This document shows positions 5,517 through 12,007 of a DNA stretch of 12,007 bases, in pieces (within the stretch, counting starts at the first letter, position 1; each line of letters begins with the position of its first letter). The position numbers and the translations under genes are program-made. The notes beneath the pieces were generated by a model. The model worked only from the letters and a program-made list of their open reading frames with translations. It did no database searches and had not been told where the DNA came from. Origin of the DNA: Puniceicoccales bacterium (GTDB lineage: Bacteria > Verrucomicrobiota > Verrucomicrobiia > Opitutales > UBA953); NCBI GenBank assembly GCA_031289285.1, contig JAITPT010000208.1, forward strand, positions 1-12,007, in the 5' to 3' direction.

Positions 5517-6986
5517 ATGAGCTACACCACACTCCCACGCCGCTCTTTCATCAAGAGCCTCCTCGCCGCTGGCGCGTTTCCCTTCGTCGCCTCCTCCGTG
5601 CCCGCCCTCTTCGGCGCGCCGGCAAAAAAAGCCAAAGCGCCCGGGCAAAAAGTCCGCGTCGCCTGCATCGGCATCGGCAACCAAGGGGCTGGCGACGTCG
5701 GCCAGTTCGACAGAAGCGGTCTCGCCGAAATCGTCGCGCTCTGCGACACCGAGCTAAAAGACCCGCAGGGCAGCAAGCGCATCCAAGGCGTTTTGCGCAA
5801 GCACCCCAAGGCCGCACGCTTCAGCGATTTTCGCGAGCTGTTCGACAAAGCGGGCAAGACCTTCGACGCCGTGCTCATCGCCACGCCGGACTTCTCGCAC
5901 TTCCCTGCCGCCATCCTCGCGATGTCGCAGGGCAAGCACGTCTATGTCGAGAAACCGGTGGCACACACCTTTGACCAAGTCGAGCTACTCCTCGCCGCCG
6001 AGAAGAAATACAAGGTCGTCACCCAGATGGGCAACCAAGGGCACTCCGGTGCCAACTATTTCCAGTTCCGCGAATGGGCGGGCGCGGGCATCATCAAAAA
6101 CATCACGCGCATCAATGCACACATGAACAGCTCGCGACGCTGGCATTGGAGCATCAAACCGCGCTGGCGTAACCTCGACGGCTTCCTGCCAAAAAAAGAA
6201 ATCCCCGCTTGGCTCGACTGGAACGCTTGGCTGGCGACCGCCACCGAGCACGACTTCAACCCGGGCTACCTCGCTGGCGAATGGCGCTCGTGGTTCGACT
6301 TCGGCAACGGTGCCATCGGCGACTGGGGCGCACACATCTTTGACACCGCCCACGAGTTCCTCAACCTCGGCCTGCCGACGGAGGTTGTCCCGCTCAAACT
6401 CGAGGGCGCCAACCCCTTCGTTTTCCCGCAAGCCTCCACCCTGCAATTTAAGTTTGCCGCACGCGGCAAAGACCAACCCGCTCTCGACCTCTTCTGGTTC
6501 GACGGCCAGAAAAACATCCCGCCTCTGCCCTCCGGCGGCGGCGCAATCGAGGTGGACGCCTCCATCCCGACTTCCGGCGGCGGCTCCAACAAAAAAGACA
6601 CCAAAGCACCCTCGCCCGGCAAAGAGATTTACAGCGCAGACGGCCTCGTCTTCCAAGGCGGTTCTCACGCCTCGACGCTGAAAATCCTCGACAAAGAAAA
6701 AGCCGCTGCGCTGAAGTTGCCGCCCGTCCCCAAATCGCCTTCCGACCACTATTCAAACTTCCTCCTCTCTGTGCTCGGCAAAGAAAAACCGCGCTCGCCC
6801 TTCTCCGTCTCTGGCCCCCTGTGCCAAATGATGGCACTGGGCATCATCGCACAACGCGTCGGCAAAGTCGGCGAAAAGATTTCCTTCGACGCCAAAACAA
6901 AACGCATCACGAACAACAAAGTCGCCGACGAGCTGCTCACCCACAAAGCCCCGCGCACGGGCTGGGAACAGTTCTACACGCTCTGA
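5517..6986 (+). CDS. Tat-exported Gfo/Idh/MocA-family oxidoreductase
   Basis: 489 aa. The N-terminus PRRSFIKSLLAAGAF is a twin-arginine signal (Arg8-Arg9, Phe11, Lys13), with hydrophobic core and likely cleavage near AFPFVASSVPALFGA. The mature part has the Rossmann NAD(P) site GIGNQGAGDVG (52-62), Asp77 at the end of beta-2 (VALCD), the TPDFSH motif (123-128) and EKPVAH (145-150), in which Lys146 is the family's catalytic lysine. In the C-terminal substrate domain GDWGAHIFDTAH (268-279) places the usual Asp and His residues. The function is probably NAD(P)-dependent oxidation or reduction of a sugar or inositol-like substrate outside the cytoplasm, perhaps with a tightly bound cofactor as in other Tat-exported members. 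A Gly/Ser/Pro/Lys-rich loop at about 340-376 is low complexity. The start at 5517 was chosen because the Tat signal begins there; the frame is open further upstream only as antisense of the neighbouring gene. Divergent from the metzincin-like gene. Confidence 0.92.
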   Translation: MSYTTLPRRSFIKSLLAAGAFPFVASSVPALFGAPAKKAKAPGQKVRVACIGIGNQGAGDVGQFDRSGLAEIVALCDTELKDPQGSKRIQGVLRKHPKAARFSDFRELFDKAGKTFDAVLIATPDFSHFPAAILAMSQGKHVYVEKPVAHTFDQVELLLAAEKKYKVVTQMGNQGHSGANYFQFREWAGAGIIKNITRINAHMNSSRRWHWSIKPRWRNLDGFLPKKEIPAWLDWNAWLATATEHDFNPGYLAGEWRSWFDFGNGAIGDWGAHIFDTAHEFLNLGLPTEVVPLKLEGANPFVFPQASTLQFKFAARGKDQPALDLFWFDGQKNIPPLPSGGGAIEVDASIPTSGGGSNKKDTKAPSPGKEIYSADGLVFQGGSHASTLKILDKEKAAALKLPPVPKSPSDHYSNFLLSVLGKEKPRSPFSVSGPLCQMMALGIIAQRVGKVGEKISFDAKTKRITNNKVADELLTHKAPRTGWEQFYTL

Positions 6987-7006
6987 GCACTAAGGGGCAG
7001 GCTTTT

Positions 7007-7042
7007 GGGCGTTTTACATAACGCCCCCCCCCAAAAAAAATG
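7007..7042 (+). promoter_or_regulatory. Hairpin followed by C9-A8 run at the endonuclease start
   Basis: GGGCGTT (7007-7013), loop TTACAT, AACGCCC (7020-7026) forms a 7-bp stem. Nine C (7024-7032) and eight A (7033-7040) follow, and the last A is the first base of the ATG at 7040. No T-run follows, so it is not a standard intrinsic terminator for the oxidoreductase gene. Homopolymers of this length are slippage-prone; at this position they would change leader spacing rather than frame, and so might tune endonuclease translation. No Shine-Dalgarno sequence is visible. Confidence 0.4.
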
Positions 7043-7999
7043 CGCAGATTCCTCCTGACCACCATGCATCCGTTTGAAAACATCCTTTCCGTTTCTGCTG
7101 CCGACATCGAGCTTGAGTTCCGATGGCAACAGGAAATCCCGTGGGAAGATTTTCTGCTCAACCCACGCAGACTGCGCGGAAGCGATTTTTTGATGCGTTG
7201 GTCGCAAGGTGTCTGGAGCGAAAAACGACTCACTGATGCCATTAACACAACTGGCAAGTTTTATGCCATTGCTTATGGCCCAAGTGGAACAGCCCCGTCG
7301 GGAGATGTCCGCGCATTTGAGCTTTACTTCGAGCGATTGGTGGCCGCAGGACTTGGCAAAATCAAACGCCCAGATTTACTTATTTTCAAAAACAAAGACA
7401 AAGAGTTTGTTGATAATCTCCTTGAGACTCTTGGCGGAGAAAGCGAGTTGCCCTTTAAGCCCGAGAACGAATTGAAACCTCTGCTCGCCAAAGCCATTGT
7501 CGCGATTGAATGCGAAAACTCGCTTTGGGTCGCCGAAAAAATGCCTGCTTATACAACACCGCTAAAACCACAAAAAAGACTCGGAGGAAAACTCGGACTC
7601 TCAAAGACTGCCGTTCTCCCCACCATAATTCTCAAAGAAGAAGACCGCAGACCTTTGCGGGCTTGGCAAGATGAAAACAAAATCCCAATCCATATCTGGC
7701 ACGTTTTTTATGACAAAGCCTATGGCATAGCACTCGACGAAGCCCAGCGCCTCCTTGACGATGGTTTAATTCTGCCAACCATCCAAGTATTTCAAGCCCC
7801 CGGTGGCGCAATGACAAATAAAACAATTTACAAATTCTATTATCATTATGCCTATCCGCTTGCCGACTCCGCAGAGGCACCACAATTGGCTCCCGCATTC
7901 ATTCAAGACAAGAACGGGCACATCTTGCCTTATGTCCGATTTGAAGGAGGTGCCCTGAAAATCACAACAAACACCTTAACCGCTCTGTCAAAACTTTAA
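7040..7999 (+). CDS. AccI-family type II restriction endonuclease
   Basis: 319 aa from the ATG at 7040; an in-frame ATG at 7064 (MHPFENI) would give 311 aa and is a real alternative, since conservation seems to start after it. The sequence has the look of the AccI family: WQQEIPWEDFLLNPRRLRGS (30-49), FLMRWSQGVWSEKRL (50-64), FYAIAYGPSGTAPSGDVRAF (74-93), IKRPDLLIF (108-116), AIVAIECENSLWVAEKMPAY (152-171), and a C-terminal NGHILPYVRFEGG. A likely nuclease core is Pro110-Asp111 followed by Glu157-Cys-Glu159, an ExE in place of the usual ExK. AccI cuts GT^MKAC; whether this enzyme has that specificity is inference. The partner methyltransferase follows after 6 bp, so both are expected on one transcript. 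More A+T-rich than the gene upstream. No control (C) protein gene is seen. Confidence 0.8.
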   Translation: MRRFLLTTMHPFENILSVSAADIELEFRWQQEIPWEDFLLNPRRLRGSDFLMRWSQGVWSEKRLTDAINTTGKFYAIAYGPSGTAPSGDVRAFELYFERLVAAGLGKIKRPDLLIFKNKDKEFVDNLLETLGGESELPFKPENELKPLLAKAIVAIECENSLWVAEKMPAYTTPLKPQKRLGGKLGLSKTAVLPTIILKEEDRRPLRAWQDENKIPIHIWHVFYDKAYGIALDEAQRLLDDGLILPTIQVFQAPGGAMTNKTIYKFYYHYAYPLADSAEAPQLAPAFIQDKNGHILPYVRFEGGALKITTNTLTALSKL

Positions 8000-8005
8000 G
8001 AAATC

Positions 8006-9595
8006 ATGTCCAACCCGCACATCCATCAAAAACTGCCGACCAACTGGAACGAAAGGGAAATCCTTCGCGACAAGGGGCAGTTTTGGACGCCAAGCTGGGT
8101 TGCCGAGGCAATGGTGACCTACGCCGCACAAGAAACCGATTTACTCTTCGACCCCGCAACTGGAAGAGGCGCATTTTTTGAAGCACTTAGCAATCTGCAA
8201 ATTCCACAAGTCGCTTTTCGCGGAGCAGATGTGGACGCCGAAGTGTTGTCAGATGAAATCTATAAAAAAAATCCCTGCATTATTGAAAATCGAGATTTCA
8301 TTAAGAACCCTCCTCAAGAAAAGTTTCACGCTATCGTCGCCAATCCTCCTTACATCCGGCACCACCGTAGCGACGCACAAACCAAACAGCGTCTGCGGCA
8401 GCTCGCACTCGACATAACTGGAACACACATTGACGGGCGCGCTGGCTACCATGTCTATTTCTTTATACAGGCTTTGAACCTGTTGGAAGAAAACGGACGA
8501 ATTGCATTCATCATGCCCGCTGACGTATGCGAAGGAAAGTTTGCAGACAACCTTTGGAATTGGATTTCCACCCGTTTCCGAATCGAAGGTGTTATTACTT
8601 TTACCGAAAACGCAACCCCATTCCCCGGTGTGGATACCAACGCCATTGTTTTCCTTATCCGAAAAGCCAAACCACAAAAAATACTACAATGGGTGCGCGT
8701 AAAAGAAGCCTATTCCCCAGAATTAAAAAACTTTGTCCGTGCGGGATTTATCCCCGAGGCGCGTCCAACACTGGAAATCACGGAACGCACACTGGAGGAA
8801 GGCATAAAAACGGGTCTGTCGCGTCCCCCGCAAACAAATGCCACGTCCAAATTTCACTTGTCAGACTTTGCTCGTGTCATGCGTGGAATTGCCACGGGAG
8901 CAAACGAATTCTTTTTTCTTACCTCTCGGCAGGTCGAGGAATTGCGAATACCACCAGAGTATTTGAAAAACGCAGTCGGGCGCACACGAGATGTGCAAGG
9001 CGACCGAATTACAGAAGAGGATTTACGACAACTCGACCAGAAAGGCCGCCCCGTTCATCTATTTTCAGTGAATGGGCAGAGCGAGTTTCCGACGTCCGTG
9101 ATGAATTATTTACAACATGGAACCATGATAGGTTTGCCAGAACGCGCTTTAATTCAGCAACGCCAGCCGTGGTATAAAATGGAAACACGAAAAATTCCGC
9201 CGCTGCTATTTGCCTATCTTGGGCGGCGCAACTCACGTTTTATCAAAAACAGTGCAGGTGTATTGCCGTTGACAGGGTTTCTATGTGTTTATCCACTCGT
9301 TGAAGATATGGATTCAGTCAACCGCCTTTGGAGAGCCTTAAACCATCCTGCTACGATTGAGAACCTGAAATTAGTCGGAAAAAGTTATGGTTCTGGTGCT
9401 ATCAAGGTGGAACCCGGAAATCTCGGCAAACTTCCAATCCCAGAAGCAGTCGTTGACGAATTTTCCTTATCAGACTTTATCCTCCCAAAACACAACCAAA
9501 TGGAATTATTTTCCATTTCAGATAACTCAGCCGCTACCTCAAAAATCTTTCACCCTCAACAACCCTCAACAACAACCGTTCGCAACAACACCTAA
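8006..9595 (+). CDS. Type II N6-adenine DNA methyltransferase (gamma class), AccI/HincII-type partner
   Basis: 529 aa, the protective methyltransferase of the preceding endonuclease. Motif order is that of gamma-class enzymes: motif X KGQFWTPSWVAEAM (23-36), motif I FDPATGRGAF (48-57, SAM binding), an acidic residue near GADVDAE (73-79), and catalytic motif IV NPPY (113-116). FFIQALNLLEENGRIAFIMP (about 152-171) follows as in TaqI/HincII/AccI-type enzymes. The C-terminal part (about 280-500) should be the target recognition domain and contains a GRRNSRFI strand and GSGAIKVEPGNLGKLPIP, typical of these N12-class proteins. The last residues are low complexity (QQPSTTTVRNNT) from a CCCTCAACAA duplication. 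The ATG at 8006 is 6 bp after the endonuclease stop. The methylated base would be adenine in a GTMKAC-like site if specificity matches the family; this is not shown by sequence alone. Confidence 0.9.
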   Translation: MSNPHIHQKLPTNWNEREILRDKGQFWTPSWVAEAMVTYAAQETDLLFDPATGRGAFFEALSNLQIPQVAFRGADVDAEVLSDEIYKKNPCIIENRDFIKNPPQEKFHAIVANPPYIRHHRSDAQTKQRLRQLALDITGTHIDGRAGYHVYFFIQALNLLEENGRIAFIMPADVCEGKFADNLWNWISTRFRIEGVITFTENATPFPGVDTNAIVFLIRKAKPQKILQWVRVKEAYSPELKNFVRAGFIPEARPTLEITERTLEEGIKTGLSRPPQTNATSKFHLSDFARVMRGIATGANEFFFLTSRQVEELRIPPEYLKNAVGRTRDVQGDRITEEDLRQLDQKGRPVHLFSVNGQSEFPTSVMNYLQHGTMIGLPERALIQQRQPWYKMETRKIPPLLFAYLGRRNSRFIKNSAGVLPLTGFLCVYPLVEDMDSVNRLWRALNHPATIENLKLVGKSYGSGAIKVEPGNLGKLPIPEAVVDEFSLSDFILPKHNQMELFSISDNSAATSKIFHPQQPSTTTVRNNT

Positions 9596-9607
9596 CTAAA
9601 ACTCACA

Positions 9608-12007
9608 ATGCACAGACTTCTTCTTACTCTCCTCGCGCTTCTGCTCTCGCTCGGAAACGCATATCCGGCGGATAAGCTCGCCAATTCTTTTGCCCAGCCC
9701 GGCAAGGAATATCAACCTTGGGTCTATTGGTTCTGGAACAATAGCAACCTGACCAAAGAAGGCATCACGGGCGACCTCGAAGCCATGCACCGCGTCGGCG
9801 TCGGCGGCGTCCTGATAATGGAGGTCAACCAAGGCGCGCCGCAAGGCCCCGTGGACTTCCTCGGCGATAAATGGCGCGAACTCTACACGTTTATGCTCAG
9901 CGAGGCCGCACGGCTCGGCATCGAAGTCAATATGAATAACGATGCCGGCTGGAACGGCAGCGGCGGAAAATGGGTGAAACCCGAAGATAGTATGCAAGTG
10001 CTTACTTTCTCCGCCGTCCATTTAGATAAACCGCAAAATAAAGCGGTGAAGTTGCCCGCCCCGCCAAGAAAAATGGGCTACTACAAAGACATCGCCGTCT
10101 TTGCATTTCCGACACCCGACGCCGCAGGCGCACGAAAACAACTCACCCCAAATAATCATCGCCGCAACCCAAAAGTTACGCCAGTTGTCGCGCAAAAAGA
10201 CATCATTGATTTAACAGGTAAAATGGCAGCCGACGGAACGCTCAACTGGAAAGCCCCAGCGGGCAAATGGACAATCCTGCGCGTCGGCCATACGACCAAA
10301 GGACAAAACGTCCACCCCGCTCCGATAAGCGGCGTCGGCCTGCAATGCGATGTCCTTTCCGTCAAAGCATCCGAAATCGCTTTTGAAGGGCAAATCGGTC
10401 GGCTCGTTGCCGAAAATAAAGCAAACACCGGCCCCAAGAAAACATTCGTCGCCACACATATTGACTCGTGGGAAGTCGGTTCGCAAAACTGGACACCGCT
10501 GATGCGTGAAGAGTTCAAAAAATATGCCGGTTACGATATTTGGAAATTCCTTCCGATATTCAACGGTTACATCGTAGATTCACAGGAAGTTACCGACCGT
10601 TTCCTCTGGGATTTTCGCCGCGCCGTCGCCCAAATGTGTATGTATAATCACATCGAAACATTTGTAAAATTGTCGCACAAAAACGGTCTGCGCTTCTCCG
10701 CCGAGGCTTACGATAGCACACCTTGCGACTTTCTCGAATACGCCAGTTTAACTGATGAACCTATGGGCGAGTTTTGGGTTAAAAGCAACAACTCTTGGGC
10801 GTCTTCTGAGGGGAACCGACTTCATGATTGCCGCGGAATGGCAAGTGCCGGACATACTTACGGCAAAAACGTTATCGGCGCCGAAGCGTTCACCGCCGCC
10901 GACCAAGAACGCTGGCTGCGCCATCCCGGAAATATAAAAGTCCTCGGCGACCTGATTTTTTCAGAAGGCGTTAACCGTTTCGTCTTCCACCGTTATTCTT
11001 TCCAGCCTTGGAACAATGTTGCGCCTGGAATGATGATGGGGCCTTGGGGACTACACTACGAACGGACAAATACATGGTGGGAACAATCAAAAAATTATCA
11101 CGACTATTTAACGCGCTGCCAATATATGCTTCGACAGGGAAATTATATTGCCGACATCGCGTATATTCAAGTCGAAAACTCTCCGCAAAATTACAACAAC
11201 AATTATCCACGCGGTGCCTATCAATGGGACCAAGTTGCGGCACACGCCGTTTATCAAATGACTATCAAAAACGGTAGATTTACAATGCCGAGCGGCGCAA
11301 GTTATGCCGCCTTAGTGTTGCCCAACAGCGACCGTATAACGCTCAAACTTTTGAAAAAAATTGACGAACTAATTAACGCGGGCGGAACTGTGATTGGCTA
11401 TAAAAAACCAATTGGAACTTTCGGCTTGGGCAATTATCCCAACGGCGATAAAGAAGTCGCCGCTCTTGCGGATAAAATTTGGCCGTCTGTGATTGTCGGT
11501 AAAACGCCGGAAACCGTCCTCGGCGAAAAGAGCATCAAGCCGACCTTCACTGCCGATAAAAAGGTGAACTGGATTTACCGCACAACTGGCGACAAAGACA
11601 TATTTTTCATTGCGAATCCCGCCAGCGCCGAGTTGTTGCTAACGGCAGATTTCCGAACACAAGGCGGCGCACCAGAATTATATTATCCAGAAAGCGGCAA
11701 AACGGTTGCCGCCCCAATTTACGCTGGTAATAGAATAACGCTACCGCTGCGGGCACAAGAATCAGTCTTCGTAGTGTTCACAAAAAATGCGACCCCACGC
11801 GATTCGATTGTCGCCGTCTCGCGGACTGGGAACCCGATTGCCGACTTAAACACAACAAAGACGTCCGACATCCAAATCGTGAAGGCATTATATCATGACC
11901 GCGACGCGACGGAAGCGGTCAAGAAAATCGTCGCAAGCGGCAACACTAATGTTCCTGTCGCCGAGATAACAAAGGCGGTGGGCGACCCCGCGTTCGGCAC
12001 CGTGAAA
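9608..12007 (+). CDS. Secreted GH106-like alpha-L-rhamnosidase, 3'-partial
   Basis: The frame from the ATG at 9608 stays open for 800 codons to the last base, so the C-terminus is missing; GH106 proteins usually exceed 900 residues. Residues 1-21 (MHRLLLTLLALLLSLGNAYPA) form a Sec signal peptide. The start of the mature protein has the family pattern: QPWVYWFWNNSNLTKEGIT (36-54), DLEAMHRVGVGGVLIMEV (56-73) and NNDAGWNGSGGKW (110-122). Further on are HIDSWEVGSQNWTP (about 284-297), SAEAYDSTPCDFLEY (364-378) and IGAEAFTA (423-430). Glu289, Glu366 and Glu426 are candidate catalytic or metal-binding acids; which ones act is not settled here. The expected role is removal of L-rhamnose from pectic or other glycans in the periplasm or outside. 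It begins 12 bp after the methyltransferase stop without an obvious ribosome binding site, but codon and base use differ from the restriction-modification pair. Confidence 0.85.
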   Translation, partial: MHRLLLTLLALLLSLGNAYPADKLANSFAQPGKEYQPWVYWFWNNSNLTKEGITGDLEAMHRVGVGGVLIMEVNQGAPQGPVDFLGDKWRELYTFMLSEAARLGIEVNMNNDAGWNGSGGKWVKPEDSMQVLTFSAVHLDKPQNKAVKLPAPPRKMGYYKDIAVFAFPTPDAAGARKQLTPNNHRRNPKVTPVVAQKDIIDLTGKMAADGTLNWKAPAGKWTILRVGHTTKGQNVHPAPISGVGLQCDVLSVKASEIAFEGQIGRLVAENKANTGPKKTFVATHIDSWEVGSQNWTPLMREEFKKYAGYDIWKFLPIFNGYIVDSQEVTDRFLWDFRRAVAQMCMYNHIETFVKLSHKNGLRFSAEAYDSTPCDFLEYASLTDEPMGEFWVKSNNSWASSEGNRLHDCRGMASAGHTYGKNVIGAEAFTAADQERWLRHPGNIKVLGDLIFSEGVNRFVFHRYSFQPWNNVAPGMMMGPWGLHYERTNTWWEQSKNYHDYLTRCQYMLRQGNYIADIAYIQVENSPQNYNNNYPRGAYQWDQVAAHAVYQMTIKNGRFTMPSGASYAALVLPNSDRITLKLLKKIDELINAGGTVIGYKKPIGTFGLGNYPNGDKEVAALADKIWPSVIVGKTPETVLGEKSIKPTFTADKKVNWIYRTTGDKDIFFIANPASAELLLTADFRTQGGAPELYYPESGKTVAAPIYAGNRITLPLRAQESVFVVFTKNATPRDSIVAVSRTGNPIADLNTTKTSDIQIVKALYHDRDATEAVKKIVASGNTNVPVAEITKAVGDPAFGTVK

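Noticed and set aside
5985..6749. 254-codon minus-strand frame inside the oxidoreductase gene
   Set aside because: Antisense shadow of a well-supported gene.
4392..6986. An 864-codon plus-strand frame that would fuse a long N-terminal part to the oxidoreductase
   Set aside because: The first 375 codons are antisense to the metzincin-like gene and have no domain; the Tat signal begins at the ATG at 5517.
7007..7026. Intrinsic terminator of the oxidoreductase gene
   Set aside because: The stem is followed by C9-A8, not by a T-run, on the plus strand; on the minus strand it is followed by AAAAGCC.
9596..10021. 141-codon minus-strand frame at the start of the rhamnosidase gene
   Set aside because: The plus strand is open for 800 codons with a signal peptide and GH106 motifs; the minus frame is its shadow.

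Overview
The window looks like a chromosomal stretch of a Gram-negative bacterium of the Planctomycetes-Verrucomicrobia-Lentisphaerae type, with Verrucomicrobiota as the best guess. That rests on gene content (a DUF4091/GH123-like hydrolase, a GH106-like alpha-L-rhamnosidase, a Tat-exported Gfo/Idh/MocA oxidoreductase), on start codons that mostly lack a clear Shine-Dalgarno sequence, and on intergenic repeats of the ACGAAGGC and TTGACAGGA kind, which I recall from such genomes. There is no rRNA or tRNA marker, so this placement is inference.

Layout. Positions 1-1038 hold the 3' part of a DUF4091/GH123-like gene. Positions 1039-2140 carry no convincing gene. They are packed with repeats: a 9-bp tandem triplet, a 172-bp imperfect palindrome, and a composite element in which two 80-bp direct repeats (each with a perfect hairpin) bracket a long inverted repeat built from ACGAAGGC units. 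Positions 2141-2731 encode an O6-alkylguanine-DNA alkyltransferase. Converging on it from the minus strand is a two-gene unit (5279 down to 2892): a membrane-anchored, metzincin-like protein followed by a metallo-beta-lactamase-fold hydrolase of the RomA/NAPE-PLD kind. Divergent from that unit, 5517-6986 encodes a Tat-signal oxidoreductase. Positions 7040-9595 are a tight type II restriction-modification pair, an AccI-family endonuclease followed 6 bp later by a gamma-class N6-adenine methyltransferase. From 9608 to the window end runs a secreted GH106-like alpha-L-rhamnosidase whose 3' end lies outside.

How the parts fit. The two outer hydrolases and the oxidoreductase suggest an organism that degrades complex glycans, but the three are not one operon. 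They are separated by repeats, housekeeping or repair genes and the restriction-modification cassette. The block from 2141 to 6986 is visibly richer in G+C than both the restriction-modification pair and the first gene, consistent with a mosaic region in which the restriction-modification pair is an insertion.

No complete novel multi-gene system is evident. The items most worth following up are the membrane-anchored metzincin relative whose Met-turn appears lost, the C9-A8 homopolymer run abutting the endonuclease start, and the nested repeat architecture at 1329-1957.
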